The notes beneath the pieces were generated by a model. The model did not search any database. It was not told the DNA's origin and worked only from the letters and a program-made list of their open reading frames with translations. The translations under genes were made by a program, and so were the position numbers. 64,000 bases of DNA, from NCBI RefSeq assembly GCF_002813445.1, contig NZ_PHHD01000001.1, positions 3,906,001 to 3,970,000 of the forward strand. The letters run 5' to 3'. This document shows positions 8,537-16,210 of the stretch, one piece after another (the first letter of the stretch is position 1; every line of letters begins with the position of its first letter). Source of the stretch: Pseudomonas tolaasii NCPPB 2192. Its GTDB lineage: Bacteria; Pseudomonadota; Gammaproteobacteria; Pseudomonadales; Pseudomonadaceae.

Positions 8537-9298
8537 CTACTCCCAAGCGCCGCGATCAAGGCAGCGCGTGGACACGGGCGGCTGTTTGCCGAACACCAGA
8601 AAGTCCCCGACCCATTGGTTGACGCATCCGCTGGTGACGGCGCCCGGTCGCGTGACTTCCTTGAGCCGCAGCAGGTCGACACCCGAGATAGCCGGCTCTT
8701 CACTGCCGGCGTTCACCAGGGCCATGCGTGCAACGCGCTCGGGAAACAGCGCGGCGTATCGCCCGCCAAGCCGGGTCGCCTGCGCAATGCCGAGGAAGTT
8801 GAGCTGCGCGTCTCCCAGTTGTGCGCGCACAAAATCCATGTCCCTCGCGGCCTGCTCGGCCGAGTTGTCTTGAGTGAGGTCGCGCACGCTTAGCTCGATC
8901 ACGTCATAACGGTTGGCCAGCGTGCGATAGGCTGGTGTGGCGTAAGACTCCCAGCGGCTGGCCAGATCGACGGCGAACGCCGCGCCCTGGCCGCGTTGCG
9001 GCTCACCGGCCTGGATAAACACCACGCCTTCGCGGTTCAGCGGCTGCCGGGCGCCCACACGGATCAGGGTCAGGCGCAGGCTGCCGCGCGTCGGGGCCGC
9101 ATGGTCGCGCGGCACGCGCACGGTGCCGCATTGGGTTCGGTCAAGCACTTCGGGGTCCGGACGCGCCACCGCGGGAAAGGGGCAGTCCAGCAGCCAGTCA
9201 ATTGCGCTCGATGTGATCAGAGGCTCGGCAAAGCCCAGGCTTGCGCTCAGCCAGAGGCACGCGCACGCCAGGCCTTTTACAAGAACGCTGGGTTTCAT
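8537..9298 (-). CDS. Secreted alpha/beta-hydrolase-like protein, probably catalytically degenerate
   Basis: A 253-residue protein with a clear signal peptide (residues 1-24, 'CACLWLSASLGFAEP'). The rest follows the tripeptidyl-aminopeptidase-like alpha/beta hydrolases: 'QCGTVRVPRDHAAP', a strand 'GVVFIQAGEP', 'RYDVIELSVRDLT' and 'RLGGRYAALFPERVARMALVNAG'. In active relatives the nucleophile sits in GxSxGT; here the segment is G-I-A-Q-A-T (about 170-175), so the serine appears to be alanine. The glycine-rich oxyanion loop is also altered. The protein is about half the length of the full enzymes. It may be a remnant or a non-enzymatic binding protein. Confidence 0.75.
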   Translation of the reverse strand: MKPSVLVKGLACACLWLSASLGFAEPLITSSAIDWLLDCPFPAVARPDPEVLDRTQCGTVRVPRDHAAPTRGSLRLTLIRVGARQPLNREGVVFIQAGEPQRGQGAAFAVDLASRWESYATPAYRTLANRYDVIELSVRDLTQDNSAEQAARDMDFVRAQLGDAQLNFLGIAQATRLGGRYAALFPERVARMALVNAGSEEPAISGVDLLRLKEVTRPGAVTSGCVNQWVGDFLVFGKQPPVSTRCLDRGAWE

Positions 9299-9403
9299 CA
9301 GGAGGTTCCGGGCAGCCGTTTGAGGACGGCTTTTTACCAAGGACCCGGGGTCAAGGAATGTAGGGCAAGTAAACGCTTTGTGTAAGGAAATGGAGTTTCG
9401 TGA

Positions 9404-10801
9404 TCAGATATCTGCTTTCCAGCCGCCGCCCAACGCCTTGTACAGAGCAATGCTTGCTTGCAGCCGCGCAAGCCGCAGTTGTACGTCCAGGTCCTGGGCC
9501 GCGTAGAGCGTGCGTTGGGTTTCGAGCACGGTCAGCAAGTCTTCGGCCCCGGCCTGGTAGCGGCTTTCGGCGATTTGAAAGGCGGTCCGGGCTTGTTGCA
9601 GCTCCTCGGCTTGCCATTGGCGCTGCTCGTCCAGGCGCGTGATGCTGCTGAGGGATTTTTCCACGTCGGCAAAACCGTTGATGATTGCGCCACGATAGGT
9701 TTGCAGCAGTTCATCCTGGCGGGCGCGGGCCTGGTCGCGCTGGGCACTTAAGCGGCCGTTGTTGAAGATGGGCGCCACCAGACCGGATGTCAGGTTGTAA
9801 AAGGGGCTGTGCAGAACTTCGGCGGCCTTGTAGGAACCCGAGCCCAGCGTGGCACCCAGGGTGACGGTAGGCAGCATGGCCGCACGGGCCACCGTAACGT
9901 CGGCGCTCGCGGCCGCCAACTGGGCTTCGGCCCGGGCCAGGTCTGGGCGCCGGCTCAGCAATTGGCTGGGCACGCCGGGGCCAATGCCGGGCCAGGTCAA
10001 CGCCTGGAAGGGTTCGCTGCCCAGGTCCAGCGCCTGTACGGGCTGGCCGAGCAAGGCGGCGAGGGTGATCAGGGATTCTTCGGCCAACTGCTGGATCAGC
10101 GGCAGCTGGCGTTGTTGGCTGGCGACCAGGCTTTTCTGTTGGGCCAGCTCCAGCGCGGTGGCGGAACCGGCGTCGTAGCGAGTCTGCACCAGGTTGAGCA
10201 CATTGCGCGCGTTGGCCAGGTTCAGCTCGGCGATGTGCTGGCGTTGGCGGGCGGCGAGGGTTTGCGCGTAACGGTCGGCCACATTGCTGAGCAGGGTCAG
10301 TTCGACGGTGGCCTGGTCGAACTCGCTCGCACGCAGGGTTTGCAGGGCACTGTCGCGTGCGGCGGCGCGGCCGCCCCAGAAGTCCAACTCGTAGCTGGCG
10401 GTGAAGTTGGCGCCGAAGCTGTCCACCGTCTTGTTGCTTTCGGTGGCATCCAGGTCTGAGTTGCCGGTGCCGCGCAGCAGCTTTTCACGGCTGGCGGTGA
10501 GGTTGAATTTCACCTCGGGCAACAACGGCGCACCGGCAATCACGGCACTTGCCTGGGCCTGACGCACCCGTGCCATGGCAGCGGCCACATCAAAGCTGTC
10601 GCGGCGGGCCTGGTCGATCAGCCGGTTCAGTGACGGGCTGCCGAATTGTGTCCACCAGCGCTGGTTGACCACCTGGGCCGCGTCACGCTCGGTGTATTGC
10701 CACGCGGCAGGCGGCGCGATGCCACTGTCGCTGGCGGGCGGAGTGCCGGTGCAGGCATTGAGCAACAGGCACAGGCCAAGCAGGGAGGAATGTTTATTCA
10801 C
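9404..10801 (-). CDS. opmQ: Outer membrane efflux lipoprotein OpmQ
   Basis: A 465-residue TolC-like channel of the NodT/OprM lipoprotein family. It begins with a lipoprotein signal (lipobox LLNAC near residues 12-16) and shows the repeated OEP-domain helices ('RRPDLARAEAQLAAASADVTVARAAMLP', 'AESRYQAGAEDLLTVLETQRTL'). It is the last gene of a three-gene operon with overlapping ends: its start overlaps the pvdT stop by eight bases. In Pseudomonas, PvdRT-OpmQ exports newly made and recycled pyoverdine. Assignment rests on gene order next to fpvI and pvdA. Confidence 0.88.
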   Translation of the reverse strand: MNKHSSLLGLCLLLNACTGTPPASDSGIAPPAAWQYTERDAAQVVNQRWWTQFGSPSLNRLIDQARRDSFDVAAAMARVRQAQASAVIAGAPLLPEVKFNLTASREKLLRGTGNSDLDATESNKTVDSFGANFTASYELDFWGGRAAARDSALQTLRASEFDQATVELTLLSNVADRYAQTLAARQRQHIAELNLANARNVLNLVQTRYDAGSATALELAQQKSLVASQQRQLPLIQQLAEESLITLAALLGQPVQALDLGSEPFQALTWPGIGPGVPSQLLSRRPDLARAEAQLAAASADVTVARAAMLPTVTLGATLGSGSYKAAEVLHSPFYNLTSGLVAPIFNNGRLSAQRDQARARQDELLQTYRGAIINGFADVEKSLSSITRLDEQRQWQAEELQQARTAFQIAESRYQAGAEDLLTVLETQRTLYAAQDLDVQLRLARLQASIALYKALGGGWKADI

Positions 10802-12779
10802 TGGTCAACGCCTTAACCGGATCGAGCCGGGCAGCTTTACGGGCCGGCATGAAGCCGAATACGACGCCGGTGACCAGCGCGCACCCAAACGCGCCGAACA
10901 CCGCGATAAGGGAAAACTGCACCGCCACGTTGGCCAGCACCAGTACACCGCCCACCAGCAGGGCCAGGGCGATACCGCACAATCCGCCAACCACCGAGAG
11001 CATCACCGCTTCGGTGAGGAACTGGCGCAGGATGTCGCGCTGGCGTGCACCGGTGGCCATGCGGATGCCGATTTCGCGGGTGCGTTCGCGTACGGTCATC
11101 AACATGATGTTCATCACACCGATGCCGCCTACCAGCAGGGAAATTGCGGCAATCGAGCCGAGCATCAATGACAGGGTGTTCTGGGTGCGCGCTTCGGCCT
11201 GGATCATGGCGGCATTGTTGGTCAGCACGTAGTCACGCTTGCCGTTGTGCAGCTTGAGCATCAACTGGTCGATGGCCCGCTCGGCCTCGTGCACATTGCG
11301 TGCGTCGGCCGCGGCGATCGCCACGTATTCAGGGTTGTAACTGCCGAACAGGCGTACGCTCGCTGCGTTGTAGGGGATTGCCACCCGGTCGTCGCTGTCT
11401 TTGTCGCCCGAGCTGGCGCCTTTTTCCGCGAGCACACCGACCACCTGGAAGGGCACGTTTTCGATAAGGATGTATTGGCCGATCGGACTGGACAGGTGCT
11501 TGAACAGTTTTTCGCGGATCCGGTGACCGATGACGGCGACGGTGGCGCCCGCGCGCTCGTCGGCTTCGGTGAAATAGCTGCCTTCGACCACGGGCCAGTT
11601 GAAGATGGCCGGGAAGTTGGTGTCATTGCCGCCTACATACGCCATATGGTCGACATTGCCGAAACGCACGCCTGCTTCGGCACCGTTGACCGGCATGATG
11701 CGCTTGACCTGGGGCAAGGCGCCGAGGGCGGCCACATCGTTGAGGGTGATAATGCCCGGCGGCGTGCGTGGGTTGGGTGCCGTACCGCCCAGGTACAGGA
11801 TGTTGGAACCGAACGCGCCCATTTGTGCCATGACCTGACGCTTGCTGCCTTCGCCCACCGCCAGCATCACCACCACCGACGCCACGCCGATGATGATGCC
11901 CAGCAAGGTCAACGCCGTACGGAAGCGGTTGATCCACATCACCCGCCACGCCGCTTGGACCGCGTCCACCAGCTCGGCTTTCCACGCGCCATTGTGCTCG
12001 GCGCCGTCGACCAGGCGCTGGCGCAGGTCCACGGCTTGCAAGGCGCCACTGTGGGCGGTTGCGGGGATGAAGGTTGCGTCTTGCGACGAATCACTGATGA
12101 TCAGGCCATCGCGGATTTCGATGATGCGGTTCGCCCGCGCCGCGACCTCGCGGTCGTGGGTGATCAGGATCACCACGTGGCCCTGGCCTGCCAGCTCGTC
12201 CAGCAACGCCATGACTTCGGCGCCGCTGCTGCTGTCGAGGGCGCCGGTGGGTTCGTCGGCGAGGATGATATGGCCACCGTTCATCAATGCGCGGGCAATC
12301 GACACGCGTTGCTGTTGGCCGCCGGAAAGTTGATGCGGGCGGTTGCCGGTGCGCTCGCCCAGGCCCAGGCGAGTGAGCAGGGCCTTGGCGCGGGCGTGGC
12401 GCTCGGTTGCACTGATGCCGGCATAAATCGCCGGCATCTCGACGTTTTCCTGGGCCGAGCCCGAGGGAATCAGGTGGTAGCCCTGAAACACAAAGCCAAA
12501 GGCTTCACGGCGCAGCCAGGCCAGTGCGTCGCTGTCCAGGTGTGCGACATTTTCGCCGGCGAACAGGTAGTCGCCGACGGTGGGGCGGTCGAGGCAGCCG
12601 AGGATGTTCATCAGCGTGGATTTGCCCGAGCCGGACGCGCCGACAATCGCGACGAATTCCCCGGCGTGGATCGACAGGTCGATCCCGCGCAACACATCCA
12701 CTTGAGGGCTGTCGCCACCGCCGTAGGACTTGCGGATGTTCTTGAGTTCGATCAGGGGCGTGGCCAACTCAACCCCCAT
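10794..12779 (-). CDS. pvdT: Pyoverdine exporter PvdT, MacB-type ATPase/permease
   Basis: A 661-residue MacB-family protein. The N-terminal ATPase domain has Walker A GASGSGKST, signature LSGGQQQRV and Walker B 'IILADEPTGALD'. A membrane segment near residue 290, a large periplasmic domain and three C-terminal membrane segments of the FtsX type follow. With the adaptor PvdR and channel OpmQ it makes a tripartite pump for pyoverdine. Its start overlaps the pvdR end by 11 bases, so the operon is translationally coupled. MacB homologues also export macrolides or lipopeptides; the siderophore context favours PvdT. Confidence 0.9.
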   Translation of the reverse strand: MGVELATPLIELKNIRKSYGGGDSPQVDVLRGIDLSIHAGEFVAIVGASGSGKSTLMNILGCLDRPTVGDYLFAGENVAHLDSDALAWLRREAFGFVFQGYHLIPSGSAQENVEMPAIYAGISATERHARAKALLTRLGLGERTGNRPHQLSGGQQQRVSIARALMNGGHIILADEPTGALDSSSGAEVMALLDELAGQGHVVILITHDREVAARANRIIEIRDGLIISDSSQDATFIPATAHSGALQAVDLRQRLVDGAEHNGAWKAELVDAVQAAWRVMWINRFRTALTLLGIIIGVASVVVMLAVGEGSKRQVMAQMGAFGSNILYLGGTAPNPRTPPGIITLNDVAALGALPQVKRIMPVNGAEAGVRFGNVDHMAYVGGNDTNFPAIFNWPVVEGSYFTEADERAGATVAVIGHRIREKLFKHLSSPIGQYILIENVPFQVVGVLAEKGASSGDKDSDDRVAIPYNAASVRLFGSYNPEYVAIAAADARNVHEAERAIDQLMLKLHNGKRDYVLTNNAAMIQAEARTQNTLSLMLGSIAAISLLVGGIGVMNIMLMTVRERTREIGIRMATGARQRDILRQFLTEAVMLSVVGGLCGIALALLVGGVLVLANVAVQFSLIAVFGAFGCALVTGVVFGFMPARKAARLDPVKALTSE

Positions 12780-13941
12780 TGCTGCTGGCCGGGCCGATCA
12801 GCAGATGATCGCCTTCATTCAAGCCGCCCAGCACTTCGACCCGCAGGCGATCACTGATGCCTGTGCGTACTTCGCGCTCTTCGATGGCGCCGTTCTTCGC
12901 GACGACACGGGCGATCGACGTGTCGCTGCCCGCGCCATTGGACAGTGCCGCGACCGGTGCGGTAAGGGCGTCCTTGACCTGGCTGGCGACGAAAAACACC
13001 TGAGTGGTCATCTCGGCCATCAGCGCCTGGTCGGCGTTGTCCACGTCCAGCAGCACCGTGTACAGCACCACGCGGCCGCTGCCGCTCTTGTTCGTGCTGT
13101 TCGGGCTGCCGCCACCCTGGGAGGTTTCATTCAGCGGCTTGGGCGGGATCGGTAAAATCTGGCGCACGGTGCTGGTCCAGCGGCGGCTGCCACCGCTCAA
13201 GGTGGTGAAGTAGGCGCTCATGCCCGGTTTGACGTGACCGATGTCGGCTTCGGAAACTTCCGCCCACACCGTCATTGGCGATAACTTGGCGATGCGCAGG
13301 ATCAAGGGCGTCTGCTGTTGTGCATTGAGGGTCTGGCCGACCCGTGCGTCCACCGCGACCACGGTGCCGTCCATGGGGGCGAAAATGCGTGTGTAGCCCA
13401 GCTCGGCTTCGTCGCTGCGCAGGCTCGCGCGGGCCTGACGGATCTGCGCCTGGAACATGTCGACCCGCGCCTGGGTGGCGCTCAACTCGGCCTTTGCGGT
13501 TTGCACGTCCTCTTCGCGGGTGGCGTTGCCGGCAGCCAGACGCTGCTGGCGCTGGAATTTCTGGCGCGCCAGTTCGTGCTGGGCCTTTTGCTCCTGCAAC
13601 TGGGCCTGGAGGTTTTCGATGGCATAGCGGCTGGCGTCGAGCTTGGCCTTTTGCGTGGACGGGTCGATCTCCACCAGCAATTGACCTTCCTTGACCTGAT
13701 CGCCGGCCTCGACGTGGATTTTCTGGATCTGCCCGGACGCCTGCGCACCCACATCCACATAACGACGCGGTTGCAGGGTGCCCAGGGCGGTGACGCTGCT
13801 TTCTATATTGCCGCGCGTCACGGTGACGGTGGCCAGGGTGTCGCGACCCGAGGGCAACACTTGCCAGGCGGCGACGGCGAACACGGGAATCAGGCACGCC
13901 ACCACAAGCAGGGCGCGTCGGGCGGGTCGAGGGCGTTTCAT
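12769..13941 (-). CDS. pvdR: Pyoverdine exporter adaptor PvdR, MacA-type
   Basis: A 390-residue periplasmic membrane-fusion protein anchored by an N-terminal hydrophobic segment (about residues 9-28). It has the biotinyl-lipoyl-like strands ('GQIQKIHVEAGDQVKEGQLLVEIDP'), a coiled-coil hairpin (about 95-180), and a beta-barrel domain ('VWAEVSEADIGHVKPGMSAYF'). It links PvdT to OpmQ. It is the first gene of the pvdRT-opmQ operon. A near-perfect PvdS promoter lies 55-80 bases upstream, so expression should follow iron starvation. Confidence 0.9.
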   Translation of the reverse strand: MKRPRPARRALLVVACLIPVFAVAAWQVLPSGRDTLATVTVTRGNIESSVTALGTLQPRRYVDVGAQASGQIQKIHVEAGDQVKEGQLLVEIDPSTQKAKLDASRYAIENLQAQLQEQKAQHELARQKFQRQQRLAAGNATREEDVQTAKAELSATQARVDMFQAQIRQARASLRSDEAELGYTRIFAPMDGTVVAVDARVGQTLNAQQQTPLILRIAKLSPMTVWAEVSEADIGHVKPGMSAYFTTLSGGSRRWTSTVRQILPIPPKPLNETSQGGGSPNSTNKSGSGRVVLYTVLLDVDNADQALMAEMTTQVFFVASQVKDALTAPVAALSNGAGSDTSIARVVAKNGAIEEREVRTGISDRLRVEVLGGLNEGDHLLIGPASSNGG

Positions 13942-13996
13942 GCTTAGGTTCCAGCCAGGAAAGATCGGAGCGCAGTCGCGCAGAGCTGACAGTTAA

Positions 13997-14020
13997 ACGA
14001 GGAAATTGCGTGGGGATTTA
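13997..14020 (-). promoter_or_regulatory. PvdS-type iron-starvation promoter upstream of pvdR
   Basis: On the minus strand the sequence reads TAAAT, 16 bases, then CGT followed by TTAAC. This matches the iron-starvation box (TAAAT-N16/17-CGT) used by the sigma factor PvdS. It points toward pvdR, whose start codon is at 13941. Confidence 0.8.
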
Positions 14021-14092
14021 GGCCGTTACACAATCGGTAACAGGTGCGGAGAATAAAAAATCGGCGACAGCCACAAGAAATCTTTAAAAGTA

Positions 14093-14111
14093 GATGAGAA
14101 TTATTATAAAT
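14093..14111. promoter_or_regulatory. Candidate Fur box upstream of fpvI
   Basis: The 19 bases match 14 of 19 positions of the palindrome AATGATAATCATTATCATT, centred about 95 bases before the fpvI start. Fur repression of a siderophore sigma factor gene is the expected arrangement in Pseudomonas. Confidence 0.65.
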
Positions 14112-14196
14112 TGCACACGTTCAAACTGCCATCATCGGTAGGCTGCCTTTTCAGCCATCAAGGATCGGATGCCGTCCACCCGGACGGTCGGGAGTC

Positions 14197-14679
14197 ATGT
14201 TGGAAAACTACTATCGCGAGCTGGTGTGTTTCCTCAACGCCAGGCTGGGCAACCGTCAGGTGGCCGAGGATGTGGTGCATGACGCTTATGTGCGGGTGCT
14301 GGAGCGTTCCAGCGACACACCGATCGAACAGCCGCGCGCTTTTTTGTACCGCACCGCACTGAACCTGGTGATCGACGGCCATCGGCGCAATGCCTTGCGT
14401 CAGGTCGAACCCCTGGAAGTGCTGGACAGCGAAGGGCGCTTCGCCCATTGCTCGCCCCACACCAGCCACGACCAGGGGCTGCGCCTTGAAATGCTCGAGC
14501 GGGCCCTTGCCGAGCTGCCGACGGCGTGCCGCGACAGTTTCCTGCTGCGCAAACTCGATGGCCTGAGCCACCTGCAAATCGGTGAGCGTCTGGGCATTTC
14601 CCGCAGCGTGGTGGAAAAGCACATCGTCAACGCCATGAAGCATTGCCGGGTACGCATGCGCGAGTGGGACGCCCACTGA
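14197..14679 (+). CDS. fpvI: ECF sigma factor, FpvI type
   Basis: A 160-residue extracytoplasmic-function sigma factor of the FecI-like iron group. Region 2 ('RLGNRQVAEDVVHDAYVRVLERS', 'PRAFLYRTALNLVIDGHRR') and region 4 ('LPTACRDSFLLRKLDGLSHLQIGERLGISRSVVEKHIVNAMKHCRVRM') are intact. A GGAG precedes the ATG. Gene order between pvdR and pvdA matches fpvI of P. aeruginosa, where it drives the pyoverdine receptor gene fpvA. The anti-sigma gene fpvR, which adjoins fpvI there, is absent here. A Fur box precedes the gene. PvdS itself is a less likely identity because of the location. Confidence 0.8.
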   Translation: MLENYYRELVCFLNARLGNRQVAEDVVHDAYVRVLERSSDTPIEQPRAFLYRTALNLVIDGHRRNALRQVEPLEVLDSEGRFAHCSPHTSHDQGLRLEMLERALAELPTACRDSFLLRKLDGLSHLQIGERLGISRSVVEKHIVNAMKHCRVRMREWDAH

Positions 14680-14692
14680 CTGACACGCTGGC

Positions 14693-14716
14693 TAAATTTT
14701 ATTTCATTGTCCTCGT
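14693..14716 (+). promoter_or_regulatory. PvdS-type iron-starvation promoter upstream of pvdA
   Basis: TAAAT, 16 bases, CGT followed by TTCC: the same layout and spacing as the site before pvdR, with the same CCT just before CGT. It lies about 90 bases before the pvdA start codon. Confidence 0.82.
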
Positions 14717-14806
14717 TTCCTATCAACACATGACCTGTTGATCAGCCTTCAGGTCTCGAAGGTATTCCCGCCCCACCCCGACGGGGTTTATCCAGAGGAC
14801 ACTGGA

Positions 14807-16144
14807 ATGACACAGGCAATTGCTTCGCCCGCGGTTCATGACTTGATCGGCATCGGTTTCGGCCCCTCGAACCTTGCACTGGCCATCGCGCTGCAGGAAC
14901 GCGAGAAAACCCAGGGCAAACTGGACGCGCTGTTTCTCGACAAACAGGCCGATTACCGCTGGCACGGCAATACCCTGGTGACCCAGAGCGAGCTGCAGAT
15001 CTCCTTTCTCAAGGACCTGGTCACCCTGCGCAACCCCACCAGCCCTTATTCCTTCGTCAATTACCTCAAAGCCCATGACCGCCTGGTGGACTTCATCAAC
15101 CTGGGCACCTTCTACCCCTGCCGCATGGAGTACAACGACTACCTGCGCTGGGTGGCGGCGCAGTTCCAGGCCCAGGGCCGCTATGGCGAGGACGTGCTGG
15201 CCATCGAGCCGATCCTGCATCAACAGCAGGTCGAAGCGCTGCGCGTGATTTCCCGCGATGCTCAGGGCGAGCAGCATGTGCGCACCACCCGCTCGGTGGT
15301 GGTCAGTGCCGGCGGCACGCCGCGTGTGCCGGTCGCGTTCAAGGGGCTCAAGGATGACAGCCGCGTCTTTCATCACTCGCAATACCTGGCGCGCATGGCC
15401 CAACAGCCGTGTGTGCAAGGCAAGCCGATGCGCATTGCGATTATCGGCGGCGGCCAGAGTGCGGCCGAAGCCTTTATCGACCTGAATGACAGCTTCCCAT
15501 CGGTGCAGGTCGACATGATCCTGCGCGGTTCGGCCTTGAAGCCGGCCGATGACAGCCCGTTCGTCAACGAAGTGTTTTCGCCGGCCTTCACCGACCTGGT
15601 GTTCCAGCAAGTCGGCGCCGAGCGCGAGCGCCTGGTGGCGGAGTACCAAAACACCAACTATTCGGTGGTGGACCTGGACCTGATCGAACGCATCTATGGC
15701 ATTTTCTATCGCCAGAAAGTTTCCGGGATCGCCCGTCATGCCTTCCGCACCATGACCGTGGTCGAGAAGGCCGCCGCCGGCCCGCTGGGCATCGAACTGA
15801 CCCTGCGCAACAACGCAAACGGCGACACCACCCTCGGCCATTACGACGCCGTGGTGCTGGCCACCGGCTACGAGCGCCAGATGCACCGCGAACTGCTGGC
15901 GCCGCTGGATGACTACCTGGGCGACTTCGAGGTCAGCCGCGATTACCGCATCGTCACCGATGAACGCTGCAAGGCCGGGATCTATATTCAGGGTTTCAGC
16001 CAGGCGAGCCATGGTTTGAGCGATACGTTGCTGTCGATCCTGCCGATTCGCGCCGATGAGATCGCCGCGTCGCTGTATGAGCATGACCGTCACCGTGGCA
16101 AGGGCCGTTCGGTGCAGGACCTGCTGCTGGCAACCGCGAGCTGA
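14807..16144 (+). CDS. pvdA: L-ornithine N5-monooxygenase PvdA
   Basis: A 445-residue flavin N-hydroxylase that converts L-ornithine to N5-hydroxyornithine, the iron-chelating residue precursor of pyoverdine. The FAD motif 'GIGFGPSNLALA' is at residues 15-26. The NADPH motif 'IIGGGQSAAEAF' lies mid-protein, and 'LATGYERQ' marks the family's C-terminal ATG motif. The ATG at 14807 follows AGAGGAC; the earlier in-frame ATG at 14738 lies inside the transcribed leader of the PvdS promoter and adds no family sequence. Stand-alone transcription from the PvdS box is expected. Confidence 0.95.
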   Translation: MTQAIASPAVHDLIGIGFGPSNLALAIALQEREKTQGKLDALFLDKQADYRWHGNTLVTQSELQISFLKDLVTLRNPTSPYSFVNYLKAHDRLVDFINLGTFYPCRMEYNDYLRWVAAQFQAQGRYGEDVLAIEPILHQQQVEALRVISRDAQGEQHVRTTRSVVVSAGGTPRVPVAFKGLKDDSRVFHHSQYLARMAQQPCVQGKPMRIAIIGGGQSAAEAFIDLNDSFPSVQVDMILRGSALKPADDSPFVNEVFSPAFTDLVFQQVGAERERLVAEYQNTNYSVVDLDLIERIYGIFYRQKVSGIARHAFRTMTVVEKAAAGPLGIELTLRNNANGDTTLGHYDAVVLATGYERQMHRELLAPLDDYLGDFEVSRDYRIVTDERCKAGIYIQGFSQASHGLSDTLLSILPIRADEIAASLYEHDRHRGKGRSVQDLLLATAS

Positions 16145-16177
16145 CAGGCTGTACTTGTGACACGCAGTGGCTGCTGA

Positions 16178-16197
16178 TACTGTACAAAAAACCAGTA
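16178..16197. promoter_or_regulatory. LexA (SOS) box upstream of the radical SAM gene
   Basis: The site reads TACTG-N10-CAGTA with an A/T-rich middle. Its palindromic arms extend to seven bases on each side (GATACTG / CAGTATC). This fits the gamma-proteobacterial LexA consensus CTG-N10-CAG including its flanks. It ends 13 bases before the ATG at 16211 and overlaps a plausible -10 (TACTGT) placed 17 bases after TTGTGA, so bound LexA would block transcription. Confidence 0.8.
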
Positions 16198-16210
16198 TCG
16201 GTAGCCCTCC

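Noticed and set aside
13942..14196. Search for a missed fpvR gene between pvdR and fpvI.
   Set aside because: The 255-base gap holds the PvdS promoter and Fur box and is too short and too interrupted for an anti-sigma factor of over 300 residues.
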